NCBI GenBank assembly: GCA_964638635.1
Contig: CAZXAQ010000004.1
Coordinates: 28,470-92,469, forward strand
DNA from: SZUA-430 sp964638635
GTDB lineage: Bacteria > Pseudomonadota > Alphaproteobacteria > Micropepsales > Micropepsaceae
Length of the DNA: 64,000 nucleotides
Reading direction: 5' to 3'
The translations under genes and the position numbers were made by a program. The notes beneath the pieces were generated by a model. That model was not told where the DNA came from, made no database searches, and saw only the letters and a list, made by a program, of their open reading frames with translations. Of the stretch, positions 35,233 to 43,653 are shown piece by piece; the stretch's first letter is position 1, and every line of letters begins with the position of its first letter.

Positions 35233-36660
35233 ATGCTGAGCTTCGCCGACTACCGCAAACACGACGCACTCTCACTCGCGGAACTTGTGAGGACGAAGCA
35301 AGTCACGCCGGAGGAACTGCTCAACGCCGCCCTCGCCCGCGCGGCCGCCGTGAACCCGAAGATCAACGCCATCGTCCTCGACCATGAGGATGTCGCGCGC
35401 AAACAGCTGAAAGAGGGCCTGCCACAAGGCCCGTTCACGGGCGTGCCGTACTTGCTCAAAGACCTGGGCGCGATGCTCAAAGGCACCGTCACCACCGGCA
35501 GCCTCAGCCTCTACCGCGAAACCGTCGCGCAGGCCGACACCACGTTCGTCGAGCGCTGCAGACAAGCGGGCCTCGTCATCTTCGGCAAAACGCACTCGCC
35601 CGAACTGGGCCTCAGCCCCTCCTCCGAGTCGCGCATGTTCGGCGCGACGCGCAATCCGTGGAACCTCGACCACATCGCGGGCGGCTCAAGCGGCGGCGCG
35701 GCAGCCGCGGTCGCTGCAGGGATCATCCCTACCGCGCACGCGACCGACGGCGGCGGCTCGATCCGCATCCCAGCCGCCTGCTGCGGCCTGTTCGGCCTGA
35801 AGCCGACGCGCGCCCGCACGCCAATGGGCCCGAAACGCGGCGAAGGCTGGGGCGGCGCCTCGATCGCGCACGTCGTCTCGCGCAGCGTCCGCGACAGCGC
35901 CGCGTTCCTCGACGCCACCGCCGGCGCCGCGCCTGGCGACCCGTACGCGGCACCAGCGCAAGCACGTCCCTTCCTCGACGAGGTGAAAGCCGCACCCGGC
36001 CGCTTGCGCATCGCCGTCTCCACCACGCCGCCGATTCCAGTCGCCATCCACCCCGACGCCATCGCCGCCGTGAAAGACGCGGCGAAACTCTGCGAAAGCC
36101 TCGGCCACATCGTCGAGGAAGCCACACCCGCAATCAACGGCATGGAGATCATGGCTGCCCAAGGCGTCGTGATCAGCGCCAACGTCGCTTTCACCGTCGA
36201 TGAAGCCGCCGAAGCTCTGGGCCGCGCCGCCAAGCCCAGCGACGTCGAGCGCGCCACCTGGTTCCGCATCGAAAACGCCCGCAAGACGGACTCGAGCGTC
36301 TACGCGAAAGCGATGAACACGCTGCACTACCTGGGCCGCACGCTCGCCGCCTTCATGGAAAACTACGACGTCGTCCTCCAGCCGACGCTCGCCCAACCGC
36401 CGCTGAAAATCGGCGTCCTCAACATGGACCGCGAAGACCTGGGCGAACTCTTCCGCGACGTGATCGGCTTCCTGCCCTACACCGGCATCTACAACCTGAC
36501 CGGCCAGCCCTCGGCGAACATCCCGCTCCATTGGAACGCGGCAGGCTTGCCGATCGGCACGATGTTCACCGCCCGCTTCGGCGATGAAGCCACGCTCTTC
36601 CGCCTCGCCGCCCAACTCGAACAAGCGCGTCCTTGGAAGGACCGCTACGCACCACTCTAA
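35233..36660 (+). CDS. amidase (amidase-signature family)
   Basis: A 475-residue amidase. The Ser-Ser-Lys triad context is clear: LLKDLGAM (lysine), AGGSSGGAAAAVAAG, and ATDGGGSIRIPAACCGLFGLKP with the nucleophile serine. No glutamine-tRNA context (no gatB or gatC), so it is a general amidase, with acyl-amide or nylon-oligomer type substrates possible. It is followed 11 bases later by a small CMD-domain gene, probably co-transcribed. Confidence 0.88.
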   Translation: MLSFADYRKHDALSLAELVRTKQVTPEELLNAALARAAAVNPKINAIVLDHEDVARKQLKEGLPQGPFTGVPYLLKDLGAMLKGTVTTGSLSLYRETVAQADTTFVERCRQAGLVIFGKTHSPELGLSPSSESRMFGATRNPWNLDHIAGGSSGGAAAAVAAGIIPTAHATDGGGSIRIPAACCGLFGLKPTRARTPMGPKRGEGWGGASIAHVVSRSVRDSAAFLDATAGAAPGDPYAAPAQARPFLDEVKAAPGRLRIAVSTTPPIPVAIHPDAIAAVKDAAKLCESLGHIVEEATPAINGMEIMAAQGVVISANVAFTVDEAAEALGRAAKPSDVERATWFRIENARKTDSSVYAKAMNTLHYLGRTLAAFMENYDVVLQPTLAQPPLKIGVLNMDREDLGELFRDVIGFLPYTGIYNLTGQPSANIPLHWNAAGLPIGTMFTARFGDEATLFRLAAQLEQARPWKDRYAPL

Positions 36661-36671
36661 AGGAGCACACG

Positions 36672-36998
36672 ATGAGCTACAGCGAACCAACCGACATGAA
36701 CCATCTCCGCGACATCCGCCATGCCGCGCCGAAGGAGTTCGAAGCCTGGCTGAACCTCGACAAGATCGTCGCCCGCGAAGACGGCGCGATCCCGCGCAAG
36801 TATCGCGAGCTGATCGCGATCGCCGTCGCGGTGACGACGCAGTGCCCCTACTGCCTCGACGCCCACACGAAAGCGGCCAAGGAAAAAGGCGTGACCGAGG
36901 CCGAACTCTCCGAAGCCGTGATGATCGCAACCGCTCTGCGCGCCGGTGCCGGTGCCACACACGGCGCACTGGCGATGAAGCTGTTCAAGCGGGAGTGA
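36672..36998 (+). CDS. carboxymuconolactone decarboxylase-domain (AhpD-like) protein
   Basis: A 108-residue protein with the AhpD/CMD core: KYRELIAIAVAVTTQCPYCL, then DAHTKAAKEKG. The CxxC and following histidine are those of AhpD-type alkylhydroperoxidases, so a thiol-redox role is more likely than decarboxylation. ATG 36672 follows AGGAG. It belongs with the amidase upstream. Confidence 0.87.
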   Translation: MSYSEPTDMNHLRDIRHAAPKEFEAWLNLDKIVAREDGAIPRKYRELIAIAVAVTTQCPYCLDAHTKAAKEKGVTEAELSEAVMIATALRAGAGATHGALAMKLFKRE

Positions 36999-37010
36999 CG
37001 GGCACCTACC

Positions 37011-37496
37011 CTACCACGTCGTGCTTTGCGCCGCCTCGCCCGCCAATTCGCTAAGCCGCCGCCGCGTGCCGCCGGTGGTGCCTTTCGGCAAATCGTACAC
37101 CGGAAAGAACGCAGCCTCCGCGATCTCAAGAGCACGCTTCTTGCCCTCGACATACCGCCATTCACCCGCCTCGTAGAACACGATGTGGTCGGACTTCTGC
37201 TGGGTGAGACTGAGATAGACGCCCACGAGACGCGGCGGCGTGAGCGCCTCGATCAACGCCTCTTCGCGCAACTCCCGCACCGCGGCGTCGGCCGCCGTCT
37301 CCCGCCGGTCGATCGCGCCGCCCGGAAAATGCCAGCCCGGCGCATAGGTATGCCGCACCAGCAAAACACGGTCGGCCTCGCGCACGATAATCCGTACACC
37401 AATCGTTAAGGGCCAGCGCCCGGTTCGCGCCAGTTTCGCGACGCGCTGATAGGCTTGGATGGAAGAGCCGACGATCCGGCCAAATCGATGGGTCAT
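37011..37496 (-). CDS. NUDIX hydrolase
   Basis: A 161-residue NUDIX protein. The box reads GGAIDRRETAADAAVREL followed by REEALIE. The N-terminus has VRIIVREADRVLLVRHTYAPGW, typical of small NUDIX proteins acting on nucleotide sugars or similar. No substrate-specific motif is seen. Convergent with the CMD gene. Confidence 0.85.
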   Translation of the reverse strand: MTHRFGRIVGSSIQAYQRVAKLARTGRWPLTIGVRIIVREADRVLLVRHTYAPGWHFPGGAIDRRETAADAAVRELREEALIEALTPPRLVGVYLSLTQQKSDHIVFYEAGEWRYVEGKKRALEIAEAAFFPVYDLPKGTTGGTRRRLSELAGEAAQSTTW

Positions 37497-37601
37497 GACA
37501 ACGAAGCTTTAAGCGCAATCCGGTGCGCCCGGTAAAGCGTTCCCTAACCCCTGGCGGTCTAATCTCGCGTGAAGAATTACGCCGAAGAAGTGGGGACATC
37601 C

Positions 37602-38261
37602 ATGTCGTTCGAACAAAAGCGCCTCGAGGCGCGGGACCTGTTCAAATTCGCGCGCCGCGTGCTGACGCCGCACGAAGAGGAAGTGATCGAAGCGCCAGTG
37701 GAACCGGTCGACATTCGCTCCGGCATCGACCGCGCGCTGCGCCAAACGCGCCGCGGCTCGTACTCGGTGGTAACACTCGCCGAAGCCGCCGCCCGCGCCG
37801 TCTCCACGGTCGAAGGCACGCTGGTCGCGATCGACACGATCCACAACTTCCTCTCCGAGGCGATGGACCTCACCGCCGAGGCGCTCTCGAACGCCGACAT
37901 CACGAAGCGCGCCATGGTCGCCGACCGTTACGAGGAACTGCGTTCGCGCATCGACACGGTCGCCGGCGGCGCCACCTTCGAGGGCGTGAACCTCATCGAC
38001 GGCAACCGCGGCTCGATCGAAGTGATCCTGCCCGACGGCGGCCACCCGCGCCATGCGATCGGCCACATCACGCTCGTCGCCGGCGAACGCGGCTTGGCGC
38101 TCAAGGCGCCGTCGGAGTTGTTCGCATCGAACGACGAAATCGAAGCCGCCCGCATGTCGCTGCTCGCGGCACGCCAGCGTCTCGACCGTGCCGCCGAAAC
38201 GTTCCTGAATCAGGCTAGCGTTCTGGCTCCGCATTTGAGCCCGGAAGCAGCGGTCGCCTGA
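37602..38261 (+). CDS. flagellin-like protein, orphan
   Basis: A 219-residue protein. Residues about 50-135 resemble the conserved flagellin N-domain: AEAAARAVSTVEGTLVAIDT, LTAEALSNADITKRAMVADR and the flagellin-like ATFEGVNLIDG. The C-terminal helix (SLLAARQRLDRAAETFLNQA) resembles the flagellin C-domain. It differs from true flagellins in its non-flagellin N-terminus (FEQKRLEARDLFKFARRVLT) and in the absence of fla neighbours. ATG 37602 has a GGGGA in front; GTG 37569 is possible. Could be a non-secreted regulator or minor filament protein. Confidence 0.65.
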   Translation: MSFEQKRLEARDLFKFARRVLTPHEEEVIEAPVEPVDIRSGIDRALRQTRRGSYSVVTLAEAAARAVSTVEGTLVAIDTIHNFLSEAMDLTAEALSNADITKRAMVADRYEELRSRIDTVAGGATFEGVNLIDGNRGSIEVILPDGGHPRHAIGHITLVAGERGLALKAPSELFASNDEIEAARMSLLAARQRLDRAAETFLNQASVLAPHLSPEAAVA

Positions 38262-38358
38262 TCCGCAAGGCCTGCACATCTCCGGATGACACGTTCGTGG
38301 CGGAATGGCAGCCTATGGCTGCCGTTCGGCATGCCATCACCTCGAAGCCCCCACGCGA

Positions 38359-38901
38359 ATGACGGATTTCAATGTCGGCCAACTTAAGGGCATCTTGAAG
38401 AGCGTCACGCACGCGCTCTTCGAGAAGATCTGCCGCAAGGAACGGCGCGAAGACATTTGCGGGTTCAGCCTTTACTCCGACGAAGGCGCGTCCAGCATCT
38501 CGGCGGCGTACAACACGGCCAAGCACCTGAAGAAGGTGCTAGCCGAAGACCCCGGCGGCGACGGCGTCTACTATCGTTGGTACCCGGCGGAGTGGAAAGC
38601 GGAAGGTATCCCGAACAAGCATCTCGACGGCCTGAGCCGGATGATGTTCGACCTCTCGGTATCGGACATGATGAAGAAGAAGGGCGCTCTCAAAATCTAC
38701 AAGAACGCAATCTACACCACGGCCGTCGCCGTGCTGAAGGAACTCAAGAGAGAAGGCTTGTTCGACTCACTTCATCAGGACTTTGTCCTGGTCTTCTCCG
38801 TGAGCGATCACAACGACAAAGCTAAAGAGATCGCGTGGGCGCAAGCGTTGAACGGCAAGAAGATCGCAAGAGATTTCGTCGCCTGGCGCAAAGCGTGGTA
38901 G
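38359..38901 (+). CDS. DUF4303 domain-containing protein
   Basis: A 180-residue protein matching DUF4303 in layout: an N-terminal helix, CGFSLYSDEGASSISAAYNT, and YYRWYPAEWKAEG. Relatives appear among immunity-like proteins, but no toxin gene is adjacent, so no function is assigned. Slightly richer in lysine than its neighbours. Convergent with the ICMT-family gene. Confidence 0.65.
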   Translation: MTDFNVGQLKGILKSVTHALFEKICRKERREDICGFSLYSDEGASSISAAYNTAKHLKKVLAEDPGGDGVYYRWYPAEWKAEGIPNKHLDGLSRMMFDLSVSDMMKKKGALKIYKNAIYTTAVAVLKELKREGLFDSLHQDFVLVFSVSDHNDKAKEIAWAQALNGKKIARDFVAWRKAW

Positions 38902-38907
38902 CGCCGG

Positions 38908-39486
38908 CTAGACCCAGCGCCTAACGCGCGCACGGTAGTCGCGATAGGGCTGCCCGTGCGCGCGTTCTAGAAACGCTTCCTCGCTGCGGATCTGCACCTC
39001 GAGCGAGATGTAGGTCGCGGCAAGGAACGAAAGCGTGACCGCGCTCGGCGACCAAATCGTGAGCCCCGCGACGAACGCGAGCATCCCAAGAAAGATCGGA
39101 TTGCGCGAGATCGCGAACGGCCCCGCCGTGCGCAGCGCCGTCGCCTTTTCGGGAATGCCGATTCGCCATGACGAACCCATGGCGAACTGCGCATAGCCGG
39201 TCCAGGCGATGGCCGCGGCCATGATCGCGGTGCCGACCCACCGCGCGACCTCCCCGCTCGCCCAGGTCAATGCGCCGAACGCATGCACCGTCTCCGGCCG
39301 TATCGCGATCAGGGCACCGTAGGCGATAAGGCCGACGACCACGACCGCGAACACCTGCCCGACGAACCTGTGCAGCGGATCCTGATGATCGATGACATAG
39401 GGGTTCACGCCCTCCGTGCGCCAAAGCCAGAAGCTGCGCGCGAGCGTGACCGCGACAAAAGCCAAGCCGAGGAGAAGTGCCGTCAT
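38908..39486 (-). CDS. isoprenylcysteine carboxyl methyltransferase (ICMT) family membrane protein
   Basis: A 192-residue membrane methyltransferase-like protein with four to five hydrophobic spans and the C-terminal signature RTAGPFAISRNPIFLGMLAF followed by EEAFLERAHGQPYRDYRARV. Six bases after the CDF transporter and likely on the same metal-responsive transcript. Membrane proteins of this type often accompany heavy-metal efflux genes. Substrate unknown. Confidence 0.82.
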   Translation of the reverse strand: MTALLLGLAFVAVTLARSFWLWRTEGVNPYVIDHQDPLHRFVGQVFAVVVVGLIAYGALIAIRPETVHAFGALTWASGEVARWVGTAIMAAAIAWTGYAQFAMGSSWRIGIPEKATALRTAGPFAISRNPIFLGMLAFVAGLTIWSPSAVTLSFLAATYISLEVQIRSEEAFLERAHGQPYRDYRARVRRWV

Positions 39487-39492
39487 AGGTGC

Positions 39493-40146
39493 CTACCCGT
39501 GATGATGAGCATGATGATCGTGATGCGCAGGCGCGGGAACCGCCTCGCCGTTGAGTTCGCGCCGTGCCGTACGGATCGTCTCGACCGAGGCGCTGAGCGC
39601 GAGCGCCGCCATCACGGCCGCAACCGCAATGTCCGGCCACAGCGTTCCCGTGCCGAACACGCCGAGCGCCGCCACCATGACGGCGACGTTGCCGATCGCG
39701 TCGTTGCGTGTGCACAGCCAGACCGACCGCATATTCGCGTCGCCCTCGCGATACCGGTAGAGCAACAGCGCGACGCCGACATTGGCAATCAACGCCAGGA
39801 AACCGATCAGCCCCATCGTCGGCGCATGCGGCATCGCATCGCCAAGCACATTCATGACCGCGGCGACAATCACCCAGATGCCGAAAAGCCCCATGCTGAT
39901 GCCCTTCACCAGCGCCGCTCGCGCGCGCCACATGAGCCCCATGCTCAGCACCGCGAGGCTCAAACCGTAGTTCGCCGCATCGCCCAAAAAGTCGAGCGCG
40001 TCCGCCTGCAGCGACACCGACCCGGCCGCAATACCGGCGACAACCTCGACCGCGAACATCGCCGCGTTCACGAAGAGCGCAATCCAAAGCACACGCCGGT
40101 AGGCCGGCGAGGCGAGCGGCGAAGGCGCGGGGCAGCATGAATCCAT
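39493..40146 (-). CDS. cation diffusion facilitator-type heavy-metal efflux transporter
   Basis: A 217-residue membrane protein with six spans. SVSLQADALDFLGDAANYG carries the metal-site aspartates of the CDF family, and the C-terminus is a histidine-rich metal-binding tail (HHDHHAHHHG). The N-terminal CC (MDSCCPAP) may also bind metal. Its promoter has a MerR-type 19-base spacer over a palindrome (40172-40202), and the merR gene is divergent. Substrate is probably Zn, Cd, Co or Pb. Confidence 0.87.
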   Translation of the reverse strand: MDSCCPAPSPLASPAYRRVLWIALFVNAAMFAVEVVAGIAAGSVSLQADALDFLGDAANYGLSLAVLSMGLMWRARAALVKGISMGLFGIWVIVAAVMNVLGDAMPHAPTMGLIGFLALIANVGVALLLYRYREGDANMRSVWLCTRNDAIGNVAVMVAALGVFGTGTLWPDIAVAAVMAALALSASVETIRTARRELNGEAVPAPAHHDHHAHHHG

Positions 40147-40171
40147 CGGGTGATTCCCTTTTCTCGCCGCC

Positions 40172-40202
40172 ACCCTACATGCTACAGTGACTGTAGCTTC
40201 AA
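40172..40202 (-). promoter_or_regulatory. MerR-controlled promoter of the CDF gene
   Basis: On the minus strand TTGAAG (-35, 40202-40197) and TAGGGT (-10, 40177-40172) are separated by 19 bases. The spacer holds the dyad CTACAGTCACTGTAG (40182-40196). A 19-base spacer containing a dyad is the hallmark of promoters activated by MerR-family proteins through DNA untwisting. The same operator overlaps the merR promoter region. Confidence 0.8.
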
Positions 40203-40212
40203 GAGCGAAAAA

Positions 40213-40650
40213 ATGGCTGAAGACCTCACCATCGGTGCGCTGGCCAGGCGTGCCGCGACCAAAGTCCAGACGATCCGCTTCTACGAGCAGGAAGGCCTGA
40301 TGCCGGCGCCCGCGCGCACGGAAGGCGGCCAGCGGCGCTATGCGAAGGCCCACGCCGACCGCTTGGCGTTCATCCGCCACGCGCGCGAACTCGGCTTCCC
40401 GCTCGACGCCATCCGCGAACTCCTGCACCTCGTCGACAAGCCCGACCAACCCTGCGACCGCGTCGACCGCGTGGCGAGCGACGTCCTCGCCGACGTCGAA
40501 GCGAAGATCGCCCGCCTCGAAAGCCTGCGCGGCGAACTCCAACGCATGGTCCGCCAATGTCGTCACGGCCGCGTCGCCGAATGCCGCGTGATCAAAGTTC
40601 TCGCCGACCACTCGCACTCCCACTGCCTATCAGACGACCACGGGCATTAG
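40213..40650 (+). CDS. MerR family heavy-metal-responsive regulator
   Basis: A 145-residue regulator. The N-terminal HTH reads TIGALARRAATKVQTIRFYEQEGLMPAPAR, followed by the QRRY segment. Metal-binding cysteines are in QPCDRV and, spaced CxxxxxxC, in RQCRHGRVAECRV; this pattern matches PbrR/CadR/ZntR-type sensors of divalent metals rather than CueR or SoxR. A histidine-rich tail (DHSHSHCLSDDHGH) may add metal contacts. Divergent from the CDF gene it should control. Confidence 0.9.
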   Translation: MAEDLTIGALARRAATKVQTIRFYEQEGLMPAPARTEGGQRRYAKAHADRLAFIRHARELGFPLDAIRELLHLVDKPDQPCDRVDRVASDVLADVEAKIARLESLRGELQRMVRQCRHGRVAECRVIKVLADHSHSHCLSDDHGH

Positions 40651-40832
40651 AAGAAGAGGTCTCACACGATGACACGATGGGGCGATGTAAGGGCGTCCCG
40701 AACGTTGGTGCCTACTCGCGCGCCGCAGGCGCGCAGCCAACTCTTCATTGGCGCTTCGCGCCGAAGTTGAGCCACCAAGTCATCGTCTCATCGTGCCATC
40801 GTGTGAAACCTCTTCTTCGCGGCTTTGCGTGA
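40650..40832. repeat. CTCACAC-type long palindrome, copy 4
   Basis: Arms 40650-40687 and 40781-40818 (38 bases, GAAGAAGAGGTCTCACACGA...) match at 34 positions; all four differences are transitions. The arm unit is CACGATG here. The loop again holds two GC hairpins, among them GGCGC-TTC-GCGCC (40750-40762). The family tail CTTCTTCGCGGCTTTGCGTGA closes the right side. The left arm overlaps the last base of merR. Confidence 0.87.
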
Positions 40833-40903
40833 GGTACGTCCTTAGCGCTTGCCCGCCAGTCGACCATGACCTAGTTGTTGCCGCCACCGCCGAGGAACCG
40901 CCC

Positions 40904-41734
40904 ATGTCATCGCCATCCAACGCCGACCAAATCGCCTATTGGAATGGTGACGTAGGTGCGCGCTGGGTCGCGCAACAAGCTCGGCTCGACGCAATGCTCG
41001 CGCCGATCGGCGATGCCGTTCTGAAGGCGGCGAACGCGCAACCCGGCGAGCACGTTCTCGACATAGGCTGCGGTTGCGGCGACACCTCGATCAAGTTCGC
41101 GAAAACGGGCGCTCGCGTGGTCGGCGCCGATGTCTCCGCCCCTATGCTCGCGCTGGCGAAGCGCCGCGCCGCCGAAACCAACGGCGCCACCTTCGTCGAA
41201 GCCGACGCAGCGACACACACGTTCAACGCACAAACGTTCGACCTGCTCTTCTCCCGCTTCGGCGTGATGTTCTTCGCCGATCCCGACGCCGCCTTCGCGA
41301 ACATGCGCAAGGCGCTGAAACCCACCGGCCGCGCCGCCTTCGTCTGCTGGCGCGATTGGCGCGAGAACGAATGGGTCCGCGTGCCAATCATGGCCGTGCG
41401 CCCGCACGTGCCACCGCAGCCGCAGCTGGGGCCCGAAGACCCGGGTCCGTTCGCCTTCGCCGATCCGGCCCGCATCCGCCGCATCATGGCGAACGGCGGT
41501 TTCGACGCGATCACGCTCAAACCCTTCGACACGAAGGTCGAGATCGGCAACGCGCTCGATGACGCCGTGACATACCTGCAGGAGTTCGGCCCGATCGCGC
41601 GCGCGCTGAACGACGCCTCGCCCGCACAAAAGGAACAGGCCGCCAAAGCATTGCGCGAAGCCCTCGCACCGTACGCGAAAACGACACCGATCACGCTCGG
41701 CGCCGCCGTCTGGATCGTCACCGCGAAAGCCTGA
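40904..41734 (+). CDS. class I SAM-dependent methyltransferase
   Basis: A 276-residue methyltransferase of the UbiE/COQ5-like type. SAM motif I reads VLDIGCGCGDTSIKFA, followed by VVGADVSAPML and the motif post-II FSRFGVMFFADP. Target unknown. ATG 40904 matches the family start (NADQIAYWNGDVGARWV). It precedes an NTF2-like gene by 4 bases; they are probably co-transcribed. Confidence 0.88.
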   Translation: MSSPSNADQIAYWNGDVGARWVAQQARLDAMLAPIGDAVLKAANAQPGEHVLDIGCGCGDTSIKFAKTGARVVGADVSAPMLALAKRRAAETNGATFVEADAATHTFNAQTFDLLFSRFGVMFFADPDAAFANMRKALKPTGRAAFVCWRDWRENEWVRVPIMAVRPHVPPQPQLGPEDPGPFAFADPARIRRIMANGGFDAITLKPFDTKVEIGNALDDAVTYLQEFGPIARALNDASPAQKEQAAKALREALAPYAKTTPITLGAAVWIVTAKA

Positions 41735-41738
41735 TCCC

Positions 41739-42218
41739 ATGAATCAGATCGAATTCACCCAACTCCTCGCCCGCTTCTCGAGCGCCGCCTCGCAAGGTGA
41801 CGGCAAAGCCTTCGCCGAATGCTTCGCCGAAGACGGCGTCTATCACGACTACATCTACGGCCCGCACACCGGCCGCGCCTCGATCGAAGACATGCTGGTC
41901 AATCTCTTCCACCGTGACGCCGCGAACTACGACTGGCGCATGTTCGATCCCGTCGTGAACGGCGACATCGGCTACGCCTGGTCGCTCTCGAAGTTCACAT
42001 CCACGATCGAGGCCTTCAAAGGCAAAGACGTCGTCATCGACGGCATGAGCCGCTTCGCACTGAGAGGCAATCTCATCGCCGAATACCGCGAGAGCGTGAA
42101 CGGCGGGGTCGCCATGGCCCAACTTGGCGTGGAGCCCACGCGCATGGCGAAGGTGATGAACCGCTGGGCCGGCTGGCTGCGCGACCGGCCGGAAGTCAAA
42201 GCCTATCTGAAACGCTAG
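41739..42218 (+). CDS. NTF2-like (SnoaL-type) protein
   Basis: A 159-residue cone-fold protein: FTQLLARFSSAASQGDGKAF, FAEDGVYHDYIYGPHTGRAS, and DPVVNGDIGYAWSLSKFTST follow the SnoaL pattern. Such proteins are dehydratases, isomerases or non-enzymatic binders; no catalytic residue is decisive. Only 4 bases separate it from the methyltransferase gene. Confidence 0.8.
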   Translation: MNQIEFTQLLARFSSAASQGDGKAFAECFAEDGVYHDYIYGPHTGRASIEDMLVNLFHRDAANYDWRMFDPVVNGDIGYAWSLSKFTSTIEAFKGKDVVIDGMSRFALRGNLIAEYRESVNGGVAMAQLGVEPTRMAKVMNRWAGWLRDRPEVKAYLKR

Positions 42219-42329
42219 GCTTTTCCCCAAATCCGCGCGCGGACCCGCAGCCGCCGCAACGCCAAATACGTTGGCTTTCGCCCCCGCCCGTCTTATCGCT
42301 CAAGCGGGCATTCAACGGGATTCGCGAAG

Positions 42330-42992
42330 ATGATCTTGGTGATCGAGAACGTACTGACCGACAACGACGTCGCGAAGGTCGTCGACAAGCTGAACGGCAT
42401 GAAGTTCGTCGAAGGAACCGCGACCGCCGGCTGGCACGCCAAACTGGTGAAGAACAACCTGCAGGTCGACCGCACGCAGTTGGAATACCAGCCGCTGAAC
42501 AAATCGGTCACCGAAGCGATCATGCGCAACGGCACCTTCCGCATGGCCGCCCGCCCGCGCCACATCACGCCGCTGCTGTTCAGCCGCTACAGGGACAGCA
42601 TGGAATACGGCACCCATGTCGACGACCCGGTGATGTACGGTCTGCGCAGCGACATCTCCTTCACGCTGTTCCTGGCCGACCCGAACGCCTACGACGGCGG
42701 CGAGCTCGTGATGGAAACGACGTCCGGCGAACGCGCCTTCAAGCTTAAGGCCGGCCAAATGATGATCTACCCGTCGACGACGCTGCACCGGGTGACACCC
42801 GTCACCCGCGGCGAACGCGTCGCCGCCGTCGGCTGGTGCCAAAGCTACGTCCGCCACGCCGACCAGCGCGAAATCCTCTACGACCTCGACATCGCCCGCC
42901 GCGGCGTCTTCGAAAAAGAAAAGAAATCCCGCGAGTTCGACGTCATCTCGAAGAGCCACGCCAACCTGCTGCGCATGTGGACGGATGGCTAG
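42330..42992 (+). CDS. PKHD-type Fe(II)/2-oxoglutarate hydroxylase (PiuC/YbiX-like)
   Basis: A 220-residue dioxygenase. The iron ligands are in the HxD motif YGTHVDDP and the distal histidine in STTLHRVTPV, with the arginine shortly after for 2-oxoglutarate. The length and start (MILVIENVLT) match PiuC, which in other bacteria sits beside iron-siderophore receptors; no receptor gene is seen here. Monocistronic. Confidence 0.9.
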   Translation: MILVIENVLTDNDVAKVVDKLNGMKFVEGTATAGWHAKLVKNNLQVDRTQLEYQPLNKSVTEAIMRNGTFRMAARPRHITPLLFSRYRDSMEYGTHVDDPVMYGLRSDISFTLFLADPNAYDGGELVMETTSGERAFKLKAGQMMIYPSTTLHRVTPVTRGERVAAVGWCQSYVRHADQREILYDLDIARRGVFEKEKKSREFDVISKSHANLLRMWTDG

Positions 42993-43036
42993 CGGCAGCG
43001 CTTCCGCCCCAAGCAAGACTTTGATACGAATCTAGC

Positions 43037-43057
43037 GTCCGGCACATTGCGCCGGAC
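43037..43057. other. short hairpin before DUF1214 gene
   Basis: Perfect 7-base arms GTCCGGC/GCCGGAC with a 7-base loop, located 45 bases after the PKHD gene stop and 9 bases before the GGAGG of the DUF1214 gene. No T-run follows. It may end the upstream RNA weakly or shape the leader. Confidence 0.4.
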
Positions 43058-43077
43058 CCCTGTTGTGGAGGCTTCGA

Positions 43078-43653
43078 ATGTTGCGCCTCGCAATTTTTCT
43101 GGGCGCTATCGCCGTCGGCTTAGGACTCGGCTTGGGCAGCGCCTATTTCGCTGTATGGCGTATCGCAGAGAGCGAACTGATCACAAAAAATGGTCCTTGG
43201 CTCACGCTCCTTGCTGCGGGCAGCCCCGACGCCGACATGTACACGCGTACGGCCGTCGCCTTAGGCGCCATTGGCGCGTTGCGGAAGGAGGAAACGATCT
43301 ACTTCTTCGCGCGGAAAGACAGTGCCGGCAACGATTTACGCGGTGAGTGTAGCTATCGAATCGAAGGTCGCGATCTGGACGCGCGCTGGTGGAGCATTAC
43401 ACTCTACGGCAACGACAATTTTCTGATCGACAACCCTTCGAACCGCTACTCGATCAGCAAAACAAATGTCGTGCGCGGCTCCGACGGCACCTTCGTCATA
43501 CGTCTGTCGCGAACGCAAACAAGCGTAAATTGGATCGCGACATCGCGGAAGGGATTTCGCGTCACGCTACGAATCTACAATCCCGGCGCGTCGGTCAGCG
43601 ATCATCCGGCAACCGCGGCGCTACCCGCTATTGTCCGGGAGGAGTGCTCATGA
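43078..43653 (+). CDS. DUF1214 domain-containing protein
   Basis: A 191-residue protein with an N-terminal membrane segment (AIFLGAIAVGLGLGLGSAYF) and a DUF1214 core: KEETIYFFARKDSAGNDLRG, RWWSITLYGNDNFLIDNPSN and RYSISKTNV. ATG 43078 has a GGAGG seven bases upstream. Its stop overlaps the next gene (ATGA). DUF1214 and DUF1254 normally occur together, either fused or as neighbours; here they are split. Function unknown. Confidence 0.82.
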   Translation: MLRLAIFLGAIAVGLGLGLGSAYFAVWRIAESELITKNGPWLTLLAAGSPDADMYTRTAVALGAIGALRKEETIYFFARKDSAGNDLRGECSYRIEGRDLDARWWSITLYGNDNFLIDNPSNRYSISKTNVVRGSDGTFVIRLSRTQTSVNWIATSRKGFRVTLRIYNPGASVSDHPATAALPAIVREECS

